Notes: generated by a model not told the origin, from the sequence alone. Counted from the first letter of the stretch, positions 32,719 through 44,840 are shown. The stretch: DNA of 64,000 nucleotides from Lithobates sylvaticus (GCA_028564925.1 CM053029.1:189251440-189315439); one strand, 5' to 3'. Numbers and translations: made by a program.

Positions 32719-33360
32719 AGATCAGTGAAAAAGTGCCCCAAATTGCCCCCTGGATGAGATCCCCCTGTCCCCTTCGCCTCCTTGTACTTATCGGTGCGGA
32801 GAAGCCCTGTAGAGCTACGGGATCCAGAAGGTGAGACACTACACGTCCTCCAGCTCCATGCGGCAAGCCACGACCCCAGTGCCAGTATTAGGGGGAGAAA
32901 TTGTTTGTGTAGTTGGGAGGAATGGTGCCCTATTTTTGTTGTCAGTGGAAGGAATTATGCCCCATTGTTGATGTTAACGGAAGGAATAGTGCCCCATTGT
33001 TGGTGTCAGTGTCAAGAATTATACTCCATTGATGGTGTCAGTGGAAGGAATAATGCCTCAAGGGCCAAATAAAGGCAAGCAAAGCGCTGCATCGTTCCCC
33101 AGGACCGCAGTTTGGATACCACTGCTCTAAAGGTTCCTGCTTCTAAACGCCTGTAAAAGCCTATCTATGTGTGCGAGGATACATAGACTAACACGGAGGA
33201 GCATTTAAAGGCAGGAAAAAAATGCCTATTACAGATACATTTTTGTATGTGGCCTAAAGCTGGTCTATTTTTTAAACTGGGAGGGACATGGATGCCTATC
33301 AGGAGGAGGGGAGGAGACGCATGGAGGACACAGCTCGCCACTGTCTGACCCGCTGTAAGG
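32719..33360. other. LINE leader remnant and short tandem repeats
   Basis: To about 32880 this looks like the GC-rich 5' region of the minus-strand LINE. From 32890 to 33065 there are four or five degenerate ~35-bp units around 'GGAAGGAATTATGCCCCATT'. The remainder to 33360 is unassigned. Confidence 0.5.
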
Positions 33361-33970
33361 TCTCACAGCTTGCCGCTGTCACCCGCTTCCTGACCCGCCA
33401 CCAAGATAGGGTAAGTGCTGGTCAGATGGCGAGTGGGCGGGGGGGTCACAGTGGCAACTTTTGATGGGCACAGTGGCGGCATTTGTTGGGGCACAGTGGT
33501 GCAAACGATGGGCACAGTGGCGGCTATAATGGACACTGAAAGGGCCTCTGTTAGATAGACCCCCTTCAAGTCCCTTTAGACTCCTTTGTAGTTTCTAATG
33601 TGTCCTGGAGGGGGGTCTCTCTCTAACAGAGTCTCTCTAATAGAAACGGTTAGAGAGAGACCCACCTCCAGGTCCCATTAGACTCTGTTGTAGTTTCTAA
33701 TGGGGCCAGGAGGGGACGCTTTCTAACAGACTCTATAATGTACACAGAGAGGGCCTCTGTTAGAGAGACCCCCCTCCAGGTCCCATTATACTCCTTCTAT
33801 GCTCCTCCTATACTCTAATGGGACCCGGAGGGGACTCTTTCTAACAGATTCTATAATGGACACCGAAAAGGCCTATGTTAGAGAGACCCCCTCTCCAGGA
33901 CCTATTAGACTCCTTTGTAGTTTCTAATGTGCCCTGGAGGGGGGTCTCTCTCTCTAACAAAAAAGATCTC
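33361..33970. repeat. Direct and inverted tandem repeats
   Basis: From 33440 there are repeats of 'GGGCACAGTGGCGGC'. From 33540, blocks containing TTAGAGAGACCCCCCTCCAG and their inverse CCTGGAGGGGGGTCTCTCT alternate several times, with 'TAGTTTCTAATG' between them. No coding content is visible. Confidence 0.75.
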
Positions 33971-35491
33971 TCTCTGGAAAAAAAGGCAGAAGTTGTACTT
34001 TGTGCAAAATGTAGGGGCGGGTCATGGGCGTGGCCTGACAGGAGGCCCTTGCTTTATTGGTCCAGTGGCCCTGAGTGTTGTCAGTCTGCCCCTGGGTATG
34101 TGACACTAATGTGAAATGTGAATAAATGATAGGTCAACATTAAAGACAAGTCAATAATTTAGCTCCCTTATTTTTATTTTGGGAGGTTCCTTTAAAGCAG
34201 AAATTTACACATGCAGCAGATTTCTATTTGTGCTTTGGCTAAGACTGTAGCCTACTGTCAAATCATTCTTTGCTGTTCAACTTTCCACTCAGAAGGGGGC
34301 AGAGCTGAAACTTGGACTGGGTGGGTGCAAACCCAAACTGGATTACATTTTAGCTTGCTAAAGCACTGTGCATTATGAATAATTTTTTTAATAAAATAAT
34401 GTTATTCTTTTTAAGTCTCCAGCAACTGCTGCACTTCATTTTTCATGGCGGATTTCCTGGTGGTGACAAAGGTAGATCATGACTGGGCAATGTGCGTCAG
34501 CCTCTTGTAGTCTGTATTGGTAGAACAGAAGATAAGGTAACAACACTGGAACACAACTGGGAGACAGGGAAGGAAGCACATATAATATTTTAGAAAATGT
34601 TTTTTATATACATTAATATACTGACAAAATCTTCAGGTTGTAATGCATTTACCATATAAGAGTCTGTCTTTTGCCATTAGTAATGCCAGAAGGTGTTCAA
34701 ATACACTGATGGCTGCCAGCTATCAACAGTCTTCCTGTACTGTTCTCTCTGATTTATATTTAATTGCAATTTGCATTTACCTTTTTCCTCCTGTGAGTCT
34801 TTAAACCTCACGGTCGTCCTGGGAATGCCACACACGAAAAAAAAAAGCCCTACTCAGCATTTCAACAAATCAGTTTCCTCTTGCTCGCAGAATGTCTGAA
34901 AAGGTGTCAGAAAGTGTTAGGATTCCAAGGACTGCGGTGTCCCTCTTTGAGAAAATCAGCACTCCTTTCATGAAAACCCTTTCTTGGCGCCAATTAAAGC
35001 AAGCAGGAAAGTGCTGCATGAGGATGCATACATGTCATGAACCGCACAGGGTTATGATAATATCTGGAACAGCCTTGCTACAATCTGCAGTCTTTTGATA
35101 GAAATTAGAAGCAGACTAATTGCTGTTGGGATTTTGACATACGCCTGGGGCTTCTGTGTTCAAGGGGAAGCGGGAATCCAGAATTATGTTACTTTTTCAT
35201 TTCAGATTTATTCCTTTCTGCAATGGCTGGTTTTAGACATAATAGGGTCCTTCAGAGTGGAAACCAGACAATGTCCTTTCAAAAGGGGAATGGTAGCAGC
35301 CATATTGCATGGCTTATTTCATGTATAACAGCTAACAGAAATACTTGGAGAACATACTGGGGAATGGAGATAATTTACTAAAAGAATAGAGACTAATCGC
35401 ATTGCAAAGTAAATGTTAAATTCCAACTGAACTTTCATTTGAAAGTTGGCGGATTTTAAGTTTTGACTCAAATGATATACCCAATATACAC
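33971..35491. other. Unassigned intergenic DNA
   Basis: Only short frames (at most 79 codons) are present, with no recognised motif and no clear terminal repeats. Confidence 0.5.
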
Positions 35492-35495
35492 TTAA

Positions 35496-35849
35496 AGTGG
35501 TTGTACACCCTTACAACACACTTTTTTCTACAGGTAAGCTTATAATAAGGCTTACCTGTAGCTACCCTGGATACCTCCTAAACCTGAACTGTTTAGGAGA
35601 TATCCCTTGTATTTGCATGTGTCAACGTCATTGGCGTGCCGTTGCTTCAGTGAGTGTGCCGTTACCGACGGTGCGCGGCTCTGGCCAATCACAGTGCCGA
35701 GCCCGCGATTCCCGGAAAGAACTGCGGGAGCAATGTTGGACGCCGTAGTGGTGTACGAGGATGGCTGCAGGGACTTCGATCTCAGTCATACTAGCTCATT
35801 ATGCGTTTGTCTTGCAGGTTTTTTTTTTGCCCTAGGGTTTACAACCACT
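35496..35849. mobile_element. TTAA-flanked MITE
   Basis: TTAA lies at 35492-35495 and 35850-35853, with inverted ends AGTGGTTGTACACCC and GGGTTTACAACCACT. It has an internal inverted motif AAGCTTATAATAAGGCTTAC and no coding content. A TTAA target suggests piggyBac-type mobilisation, though Kolobok is also possible. Confidence 0.75.
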
Positions 35850-36037
35850 TTAAGTGAGGGTGTAAATGTGCAAATAATTTGCTCATTGATGTTATACTAC
35901 TAGACATTTCTGTCTTCCCTTTATGCTAATGATTGGTGAAATGCTGTGTTGGAAAATGTTCTCTATTCATTTTTATTTTTTTGAACGCTACTGGACTGTA
36001 TTTGACTCTGTTAACTTTAATAACAAACCTAAAAAAA

Positions 36038-36328
36038 GGACAAAAAATGGAAGGCGCGCACACCTAGTGTGCCATAAAGCCATAAAAACACACAGTGTGA
36101 AACCATGTGCCATATACCATCACAGGGTATAAGCTAATGGTAGCCTAGCTCTGCGGAAGGGGGTGCGCCCCCCAAATGCGTTGGATCATACCCTGTGTTG
36201 GTATATAACTGTGTGTTTTTATGGCTTATTTGAGTTGCTGTTTGTGAGTACCCACTTTTTATGTTTTTTATTATTTATTAAATGTCATTGGTAATGCACT
36301 AGGTGTGTGCCCCTTCCATTTTTTGTCT
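36038..36328. mobile_element. Foldback MITE
   Basis: The inverted ends are GACAAAAAATGGAAGGCGCG and CCCTTCCATTTTTTGTC. The mirror extends inward with ACACCTAGTG/CACTAGGTGT and CCATAAAAACACACAGT/ACTGTGTGTTTTTATGG. Confidence 0.75.
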
Positions 36329-37050
36329 TTTTTGTAGTATCTTTTGGATCACCCCATCTGAGGAAGGCATCATCGACCCAGTCCTGAGATACTGATGCCC
36401 CTGCTGCCCTTCATTTTAGAAAACCCCTTAGCGCTGGAAGTGACTGTCTTTCTTAAAAAAAGAACATGTTTGATATACCAAAAAAAAAAACAAAAGATGT
36501 TCAATGTATTAGTAAAAAAGCCTGTCCCCTGCCAGCAGCTGCAGAGAAGGCCCCTTGCTCTGTATGTGGAAAGAATGACCTCACTGAGCCAAACCTATAT
36601 CATACCTCACAACATTTTGAGATGGGAATGAGGGACACCTACTAGCAAACGTATGTAGGCATAGGACATGCCCCCTGCCACACAGGATAATTAACCCCCA
36701 AAAAAAGGTTAATTTGATCCACAAGGGCTTTTTTTTACCACTAATATTCCTTTATATTGGTCTTTTAAATTTACAAATGCAGCCATTTAGAATTTGGGAA
36801 ACACTTTTTGAAAGACAAATAGTGCATTTTCTATACAACTATATAGATCAGACCAAAATGAGGGACAGATGAGGAGGAATGAGGGACAGAGGGACGTTGG
36901 ATTGAGCTAGTTTAAACTGAAGGCTCAGCAGGGCTTTAACTGAGCTTTGTAAATACATTGAAGCAGAATTTCCATCCAATCATGTGCAAACATTTTCCTT
37001 GCAGATGATTTGGTATTCAAAGGAAAAACAACATCATCTTATTTACTAAT
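36329..37050. other. Unassigned AT-rich DNA
   Basis: No gene is present. 'GAGGGACA' motifs near 36625, 36857 and 36888 suggest the ends of a worn MITE (about 36600-36900), but I cannot define its termini. Confidence 0.35.
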
Positions 37051-37054
37051 GATC

Positions 37055-37722
37055 AGTCAAAGAAAAAGATCCATAAGCCGCACATCATGAAGCATGAAGT
37101 GAGATGAATGGCAGCCTCATCCCAGACTCCAGGCCATGACCCCAACACGTTTTGCTCCACCCTTAATCATGGGGATCCCTGTAATTAAGTTTCAAGGGGC
37201 AGAGCCAGGGCCGGTGCTACCACTAGGCAAACCGACCACTGGTATTCCTACTCTCTTCTCTCTGCAGCAAGCAACTAAGTCTCAGCATCAGCAGGCAGCC
37301 GGCGCTCCATTCGCACATACTGTCAGAGGTGCAGTGGCAGCGGAGGACTGTGTCTGTGTCCCGACTCCCGAATAAATGGAAGAAAACATTTGATGATGGG
37401 CATTTGTAGGCTGCATTTGATGGGCGCTGGTGAGGCTGCATTTGATGGGTGCTGGTAAGGCTGCATTTGATGGGCACTTCATTAAAAAGGTGGGGTATAC
37501 ATTGGCAGGGCAAAGAGGGTGGAGTCAGGGGTGGAGCCAAGGGGAACAACAAAATGAGGCTTCACCTAGGGTGTCAAAAATCCTTGCACCAGCCCTGGAC
37601 GGAGCGAAACGTGATGGGGGCGTGGCCTAGCTGGAGTCTGGGCTGAGGCTGCCATTCATCTCACTTCAAGCACATGGCTCTGCTTCATGATGTGCGACTT
37701 ATGGATCTTTTTCTTTGACATT
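37055..37722. mobile_element. Foldback element with nested hAT MITE
   Basis: The left arm 37055-37165 and right arm 37600-37722 are inverted: AAGATCCATAAGCCGCACAT on the left is mirrored by ATGTGCGACTTATGGATCTT on the right, and GGCAGCCTCATCCCAGACTC by GAGTCTGGGCTGAGGCTGCC. The interior is largely the separate hAT MITE at 37206-37597. Confidence 0.75.
37206..37597. mobile_element. hAT-type MITE inside the foldback
   Basis: The ends are CAGGGCCGGTGCTACCACTA and TTGCACCAGCCCTG. The flanking 8-mers GGCAGAGC and GACGGAGC agree at six positions, consistent with an aged 8-bp duplication. The interior has a ~27-bp tandem (GCTGCATTTGATGGGCGCTG) at 37400-37480. Confidence 0.65.
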
Positions 37723-37912
37723 GCTGCAGCTTGGCGCTAGGAAAGGCTGCCTGTCCCTGCCTGCATTCACAGCAGTCTAGTTGAACTTTACCTCTCTACC
37801 TGAGCGGCACCTAAATTTTGTCTTTTTAGATCTAAGTGAATGATCACTTTAATAAGTGAATAGCCTTTATCCTTTTAGTAAATGAACCCTGCTGTCTCTT
37901 TAGGCCTCATGC

Positions 37913-38250
37913 ACACTGGATGTTTTTACAGCTGCTGTTTTTGGCTTCATATGCTTTTTTCTGCAGCCAGTAAACTCCCCAGCATGTTATCCTATGTGTC
38001 GATGAACACATATACTGTTATCAGCAATTTTTTTGCAGGAGTGTTTTCTGGCTGGAATTAAAACCCAGAACTAGTGGATTTTGGGGGAGTTTTTCAGCTC
38101 TAATGCTCTAACTCAGGAAAAAGCTGAAAAATGCTAAGTATAGTTTTGCTTAAAAAAAAGCGAAAAACGCTGAAAAACACTACTGCAAAACTCATTCTTT
38201 CTACAGTTAATGCTACTGGCATTTTTATAATGTCCAGTGTGCATGAGGCC
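37913..38250. mobile_element. Harbinger-type MITE
   Basis: The inverted ends are GGCCTCATGCACACTGGA and TCCAGTGTGCATGAGGCC, flanked by TTA at 37910-37912 and 38251-38253. It is 338 bp and non-coding. Confidence 0.75.
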
Positions 38251-38658
38251 TTAACTGTCCCATGAATATAAGCTCCCCACTGCGCTTTATTTATCACAAT
38301 GGTACTAGCGGGCCTGTATCTGGAGCAGCAGGGTTGTAGGGGCAGCAACAAGCCTCAAACTTTATGAAAAAAATAATATTCTTTATTTATTTTCCACTGG
38401 TTACCTCGGAGCATTGGTGCCTACATTTACCAAAAGAACTGTGAAGAAAAGGAGGTTCAAGGGATGTGGACCACCATTGCTGTATATGATCTTGATTGCT
38501 AAACTGTACAGCCCAATGGTAGCTTTGCCCCCACATCAGTTTTATATTGTATTAATATATATTTCAAGTACAGCAGTAATGATGTAATTGAAATAATTAA
38601 ATTGAAGTAATTAAATTACTGTTACTATAAAACAAATCATATCTGTAGTGCTGTATTA

Positions 38659-39232
38659 ACTCAGTGCAACATATAGCATCCAAGTAAAACATATAACACT
38701 GTGTCAGAAAAAAAAAAATAATAATTCAAAAACAGAATCACCCCTTGTGTCAGTATTTTGTTGAACCACCTTTTGCTTTAATCACAGCCTTTAGTCTGTT
38801 GGGATATGTCTCTATTAACTAACTGCACATCTAGACTTTGCCATATTTGCCCACTCTTCTTTGCAGAACTGCTCAAGTTCAATTAAATTTGATGGTGGCC
38901 ATTTGTGGACTGCAGTCTTCAAGTCATTCCACAGATTTTCAATGGTGTTTAAGTCTAGGTTCTGACTAGGCCTTGCAAGGACATTCCCCTTTTTTCTCCT
39001 TCAACCACTGTGTGGTCATTTTGGCTGTGCCATTGAGATTGTTTGCCATTGAGATTTGCTGTGTGGCTTTGTGTACCATTAAGAAGGTGATTAGCTACAC
39101 CTGATTGAGTTTACAAGTCATTTTAGGAGGGAGGTGATCCTTTTTCCAACTCAGTGATTCTGTTTTTGATTTTTTTTTTTCTGACATGTTGGTGTTATAT
39201 CTTTCACTTGGATGTTATAAGTTGCACTGAGT
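38659..39232 (-). mobile_element. Internally deleted Tc1-like element
   Basis: The long inverted ends are ACTCAGTGCAAC with CATCCAAGT...AACAC, then CAAAAACAGAATCAC; the same is mirrored at 39135-39232. The minus strand keeps only the transposase C-terminus, 'LDLNTIENLWNDLK' then 'PPSNLIELEQFCKEEW', ending at a stop at 38816-38818. 'TTQWLKEKKGNVLARPSQN' precedes it to about 39035. The N-terminal DNA-binding domain and the first catalytic Asp are deleted, so it could move only in trans. Confidence 0.75.
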
Positions 39233-39423
39233 AAATACAGCTGGATAAAACAAACACTGTGTCTGTCTTCATTTAAGGTTGCAAAGCAACAAAATGTGAT
39301 TATTTCAGAGGATGATTCTTTTCTTTATCCACTGTATATACTGTACTTCTACTCCACTGAAAAAGTACTTTTTGTAGTCTGTCTTTCTGTTGGAGCTCTC
39401 CCCTTACTTTCTGTCCTAATGAC

Positions 39424-40096
39424 CAGTGGCAGCTGGTGGGTTTTTCTTTTGGGGGGCGGCAAACAAGCACCGCCCCCTCTGGGCATCCGGCAGCGTAGTA
39501 CCAACAGCACCCCCTCCCCACCGGGCCGGCGGTGTGGCACTGACAGCACCCTCGGGGCAGCACGCAGCGCGGCACTGACACCATACACCCCCCTCTGGGA
39601 GGCCGACGGCGTGCCACTGACATCCCCTCCCACCCAGCCCCCCGAGCAGCCGGCGATTACGCACCTACCCGATCTAGGGCTGGCGGGCTGTGGTGTCCTC
39701 TCCTCCTCTCCCGGAGTGCGGCCAGGGGCTCCAGTGTCTGCTCATCCCACGGCTTCCTCCGCCATGTGTCCTCTCTCTGTTCCTCCTAAGCACTAGGCAT
39801 CCAATAGGATCGCCTGATGCTTTGGCCAATCTGGAAACAGGTCTCCAGACCTGCCTCCTGATTGGCGGTGCGGAACTTTAGTGTGAAAATAGCGAAAATT
39901 CATTCGCTATCGCCACACAAAATGCTCACCCTTTTTTGAAGCCAATTAGAGCCTCTGGATCTAATCACGTGCTTCAAAAAAACACTCCCCCTCCATTGGA
40001 ATCCATAGTCTGGCACCCTGATATGTAGATCAGGGGACCGGATGCATGGATAGTGGGGGCAGCGCCCGTATGCCCTCTATGGATGGGCCGTCATTG
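39424..40096. mobile_element. hAT-type MITE
   Basis: It starts CAGTGGCAGCTGGTG and ends ATGGGCCGTCATTG. The flanking 8-mers CTAATGAC and CTAATAAG are similar. The GC-rich left half (39470-39630) contains repeats of 'GGCAGC.CGGCGTGGCACTGACA' type and yields proline-rich chance frames. Confidence 0.65.
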
Positions 40097-40104
40097 CTAA
40101 TAAG

Positions 40105-40885
40105 GGGTCACAGAGATCAGTAAAAACTGAGAAGTTCTAATCCTTAAAGTCACGCACTTACCTGGTCTGGCAACTTTTTATGGAATTTTTGCTATGCTGC
40201 ACTGCAAAGCCTTCTGAAAAATCCTTTCATTTGATACACTTCCTGGAGTGCTCTAAATGCATTAGTCTCCTACCTCTACCTTACTGCTGCTTGCAGTTTT
40301 TTTGTTTTTCTCAGCAACAGGGTCGCTTTAACTTGCCAGCAATCAAGCCCACAGAACTGAAATAACAGTGTGCATAGAGTTGGCCTTAAATCGTTTGTTG
40401 CTCCAGGTTCATGTGCCATGGCAGGGTTTGAATCAGTCTTTTACAAATTTTAATCACTGTTCAAATTCCAAAAAATACAGGGCATTGGCAGATGGTTCCT
40501 AAATTTTAATCATCAGTATAAATTATTATAATGTAATCACACAACTCTCTATTCTGGCTCCATACCCAGAATAAAATAGGACCAACACGTGAAAGAGATA
40601 AAAAAAAAAAAAAAAAGCTGGCAGAAAATACTGACTGTTTTTAGAATTTACACCTGGCATGAAATTGTAAGTCAGAACTATAAAAAAAAAAGGAAAAAAA
40701 AACTCAATACTGAAAGAATAAAGAGGCTTATCAACTACAGAAATTGAACTAGTTTAGGACGACATGACAATTTAGAGTACAGCGTGTCTCAACACCAGGA
40801 AGTTAGTATTTATAAATTATGCCTGTGTGTATTTAAATTAGGAGAACCTCCACTACATACTTGCATCTTAACAACCGGCATACTT
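40105..40885. other. Unassigned AT-rich DNA
   Basis: No recognised element or gene is present; there are short A runs near 40600 and 40680. Confidence 0.45.
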
Positions 40886-41041
40886 TACAGTGGGGACAAT
40901 AATTATTTGATCCCCAGCAGATTTTGTAAGTTTGCCCACTTACAAAGAAATGAAGGGTCTATCATTTTAATCATAGGTGTATTTTAAATGATAGAGACAG
41001 AATATCCAGAAAAAACACATGATACAAATGGTATAAATTGA

Positions 41042-42456
41042 TGTAGCACCCTCTACCAGAAGGTAGGTGCTAGTAAGGGTTACTTTACTAGGTTGTTCAG
41101 CACAGGCAAATTTAGGCAGGCCTATGCTGCAAGCTAGGTCTGTCTGTTTTGATCTGGGGGCTGGGAGTGGTTAGAATAGCAGTGGGTGTGACCACCTGTG
41201 CTCCAGTTCTGAGACGCCTTCCCTGCTTCCAGGGAGAATGTTCTGAAAGAGGAGGCTGGGCCTAGAGCTGGAGTGGCAGGCCGCACATGTGGGAGCCCTG
41301 ACCAATCCCTAATTGGTGTTGGCAGGGGCGGGCCTCCTATATAGGCTGAGGTCACATGCTGCTGGGGAGGAGTAGTCAATTGGGTGATGTGAGGAATGGA
41401 GTGCTAGACAGCCGCAGGAGCACACCCCCATCTGGGGGGGGGGTAGCGATCGCAGGAGGAGGCCTGGGGAGAACTGTGAGGGAACATTGCCTCTACAAGG
41501 TCAATGGCAATGTCTCTGTCACCACACAGTCGGTGGCAGGGAACTCCTGGAGCAGAGGGGCAGGAGAAGCTGTCGGAACGCATGGTCCGGGCAAGTTCCT
41601 CATCAAGTTCTCAGGGCTGGAAGGTCAGTGAGTGTTACCTCAATGGATGACTGGAGGTGCCAGGGAATCTGGAAGGGAACTCTGCTTCTACACGGTCACT
41701 AGCAGAGTCTTTATCATGCACACAATGGATAGTGAAGAGTCCTGGAACAGAGAAGAGAGTGTGGGGAGTTGTGTCAAATCAGTGTGGCCGGCTGACACAT
41801 GGTTTGCAAGTTGGACTGGCTGGGAGCAGTAGTCCATTTCCTAGAAGAAAGACTTTAACCTACTAGGCCTCCGGGGAGAGGTTCTGCAGGCCCCAGGCCT
41901 AGTAGCAGCGAGTCACCAGAGCCAGTAGAGGGGCTTATTCAGAGTGAGTTCTTCATACCCATTAGAAGAGGATGTGTTATATCTTAAATGTAATTACAAG
42001 TTGTGCAGGAGGAAATCTGTTGTGCGAGAGGAAGTAAAGTTTGGGCAGGAGGTGAAGAGACCTAAGACCATTACTTTTATACAGTCAAAAGTGATGTTTC
42101 TGTCCCTAACACAGTGATGGATGGAGAACTCTTAAGAACAGTAGTCTGCATGGAGATGCAGAGGGAGCAATAGTCTACAGGGAGCTGCAGGAGAAGATTT
42201 CTATTTAGTCAAGTATGCACATTCAATCTTCAGGCCTTAACTATAATCAAAGTATACTGAAATCTGTAAATATGATGGAAATTATTGATTCTATGGGCAT
42301 CCCATATCCCAATCCCTATCCAAGTCGTACCCCCAATAAAACAACAAAAACAAAGCTTGCAAAAGACTGTTCATTGTCTCTGGAAAGGATGTATGAAGTC
42401 TGGCAGTGGGGTGATTTGGCGGATTGTTTGTCAGTAGTGCTAACACCATGGCTACA
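41042..42456. mobile_element. Solo LTR fossil with 4-bp target duplication
   Basis: It begins TGTAGCACCC and ends GGCTACA, with TTGA duplicated at 41038-41041 and 42457-42460. Inside are a CAAT-like motif (about 41302), a TATA-like CTATATAGG (about 41337) and a poly(A) signal AATAAAACAACAAAA (about 42336), in the order expected of U3-R-U5. There is no coding interior, so it is a solo LTR left by recombination. It is younger than the Tc1 arm it interrupts. The family is probably Gypsy- or ERV-type; I cannot choose. Confidence 0.75.
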
Positions 42457-42534
42457 TTGAGTTGCAGTTTAGTGAGTAAAATAAGTATTTAACTCACTAA
42501 ACTCCGCATACAAAACATAACTTAGTACTTGGTG

Positions 42535-43015
42535 GAGAAACCCTTGTTGGCAAGCACAGAGGTAAGAAGTTTCTTGAATTTAGTTACCAAGTTTGCACAC
42601 ATCTCAGAAGGGATTTTGGTCCACTCTTTTTTAAACTCTTCACTAAATCCTTAAGGTTTCTTGGCTGTCGCTGTCGCTTGACAACTCAAATTTTCAGCTC
42701 CCTCTATAAATTTTCTATAGGATTAAAGTCTTGAGACTGGCTTGGCCACTCCATGACCTAATGTGCTTCTTCTTGAGCCACTCCTTTGTTGCCTTGGTGG
42801 TATGTTTTGGGTCATTGTCATGCTGAAAGACCCATCCATGGCTCACATTCAGTGTTCTGGCTGAGGGAAGAAGGCCCCTCAATGAGGCAAAGTCGGTCTG
42901 TACCTTTAGCAGAGAAACAGCCCCAAAGCATAATGTTTTCCCCTCCATGCTTGACTGTAGGAATGGTATTTTTAGGGTCATAGTCAACATTTTCTTCCTC
43001 CAAACATGGCGCAAC
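42535..43015 (-). pseudogene. Tc1 transposase C-terminal relic, left arm
   Basis: On the minus strand the order is '[10 protein letters not shown]', '[19 protein letters not shown]', '[20 protein letters not shown]' with the second catalytic Asp, then a diverged 'ENLWREL' region and '[17 protein letters not shown]'. Stops and frame changes separate the pieces. The fusion point cuts the protein just before 'HVWRKK'. Confidence 0.7.
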
Positions 43016-43600
43016 CCCTCAAAAAGGCACATGTACAGTCGTTCCAATGAACATCTAAATGATTCAGAGAAGGATTGGTAGAAAGTTCTGTGGTCAGATG
43101 AGACCAAAATTGAGCTCTTTGGCATTATCTCGACTCACCGTGTTTAGAGGGAAAAAAATGCTATGATCCTAAGAATACAATCCCTACAGTCAAGCACAGA
43201 GGTGGAAATGCATGGCCATGTATTGTAAAATCTTGGATGAGAACTTTCTTCCCTCAGAACACTGAAGATGGATCATGGATGGGTCTTTCAGCATGACAGT
43301 GACCCAAAACATACTGCCAAGACAACAAAGGACTGGCTCAAGAAGAAGCACATTAGAGTCTCCAGACCTTAATCCTATAGAAAATGTATGGAGGGAGCTG
43401 AAACTTTGAGTTGCCAAAAAACAGCAAAGAAACCTTAAGGATTTAGAGAAGATCTGTAAAGAAGAGTGGACCGAAATCCCTCCTGAGATGTGTGCAAACC
43501 TGGTAACTAACTGCAAGAAACGTCTTACCTCTTTGCTTGCCAACAAGGGTTTCTCCAACAAGTACAAGTCATGTGTTGCTTGGGGATCAAATACTTATTT
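43005..43600 (+). pseudogene. Tc1 transposase C-terminal relic, right arm
   Basis: On the plus strand it begins with 'NDSEKDW' and '[14 protein letters not shown]' (first catalytic Asp), then '[15 protein letters not shown]', 'DGSWMGLS' and a diverged 'ENVWRELK' region, ending '[12 protein letters not shown]'-like. Several stops and frame changes are present. It reaches further towards the N-terminus than the left arm, so the two arms are not exact mirror copies. Confidence 0.7.
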
Positions 43601-43899
43601 TACTCACTGATCTGCAACTTAATTTATAGCATTTGTTTTATGTGTTTTATCTAGTTTTTTTGTTGATATTCTGTCTCTATCAATACACCTATGATAAAAA
43701 TTATAGACCTCTCATTTCTTTGTAAATGGGCAAACTTACAAAATCTGCAGGGGATCAAATAATCATTTTCCCCACTGTATAACACTGTAGGCATGTGTGA
43801 CAAGTAGGAGAATTTGTAACTCATTGGTACCGCTAAAACAGTGAGTTTACTCAATGACAGAAGTACGTTTCAGGGCTTTATCTGCCCACTTTTATTTAA

Positions 43900-44840
43900 C
43901 CACATGCCGACCGGGCCATAGCCGAAAGACGGCTACAGCGCGGTCGGCTTATCCTGGGTGGACGTCCTACGGACGTCCTCCCAGAAACTTGCTCCCCTGG
44001 TGCGCGCACTCGGGAACATCCGTGACCCGGACCCGGCGCATCACGGATCATGGTAAACGGGCGCTGATAGCGGCCGTTTACCACGTGATCGCTCCGTCAA
44101 GTGACGGAGCGATCACATGTACACAAACCAGCGTCATGTCATGACGCCGGTTCCTGCCTCCCCTCTCTGTACCGATCGGTACAGTGAGAGGGGAGAAGTG
44201 GAAAGGGATGAGATGGGACCAGCGCTGTGGGCTGGATGTGTAGTGCCCACAGCGCTGGTCAGTGACAGCAATACACTGCCACCACTGTGCAATACACTGC
44301 CACCACTGTGCAATACTCTGCCACCACTGTGCAATACTCTGCCACCACTGTGCAATACACTGCCTACTCTGCCACCACTGTGTAATACACTGCCTACTCT
44401 GCCACCACTGTGCAATACTCTGCCACCACTGTGCAATACTGTGCCACCACTGTGCAATACTGTGCAATACTGTGCAATACTGCAATACTCTGCCAATACT
44501 CGCCAATACTCTGCCAATACTCTGCCAATACTCGCCAATACTCGCCAATACTCGCCAATACTCTGCCAATACTCTGCAATAAATTTTAATAGAAAAAAAG
44601 AATTTTATTTATTTTTTTTACCGAATTTTCAGTATTTTTTGATTTATAGCACAAAAATAAAAAAAAACAGCAGTGATTAAATACCACCAAAAGAAAGCTC
44701 TATTTGTGTGAAAAAAAGGACACAAAATTCATTTGGGTACAGTGTTGCATGACTGTAATTGTCATTCAAAGTGTGAGAGCACCGAATGCTGAAAATTGGT
44801 CTGGTTAGGAAGGGGATTTAAGTGCCCAGTGGGTAAGCGG
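43900..44840. mobile_element. Short TTAA-flanked element with tandem repeats
   Basis: TTAA lies at 43896-43899 and 44841-44844, with ends CCACATGCCGACCGGGCC and GGGTAAGCGG. The subterminal CACCAAAAGAAAGCTCTATT is also present near the right end of both 5-kb TTAA elements, so they are family members. A 16-20-bp array (CTGCCACCACTGTGCAATAC) occupies 44275-44470, and CTCGCCAATACT repeats occupy 44480-44580. Confidence 0.75.

Larger units (their letters stand above)
40888..43777. mobile_element. Two Tc1-like half-elements fused head to head
   Basis: It is flanked by TA at 40886-40887 and 43778-43779. The left end CAGTGGGGACAATAATTATT is mirrored by the right end (AATCATTTTCCCCACTG), and the mirrored region includes GATTTTGTAAGTTTGCCCA. 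Both arms encode the C-terminal part of a Tc1 transposase pointing outward, left arm on the minus strand and right arm on the plus, meeting near 43005-43015. A 1.4-kb solo LTR sits in the left arm. Neither arm has the N-terminal DNA-binding domain. Confidence 0.8.

Noticed and set aside
35095-35328. 77-codon frame with hydrophobic segment
   Set aside because: It has no homology I recognise, no splice or promoter context, and a length expected by chance in 64 kb.
44078-44680. 163- and 187-codon repeat proteins on both strands
   Set aside because: They are translations of the CTGCCACCACTGTGCAATAC and CTCGCCAATACT arrays within a short TTAA element.
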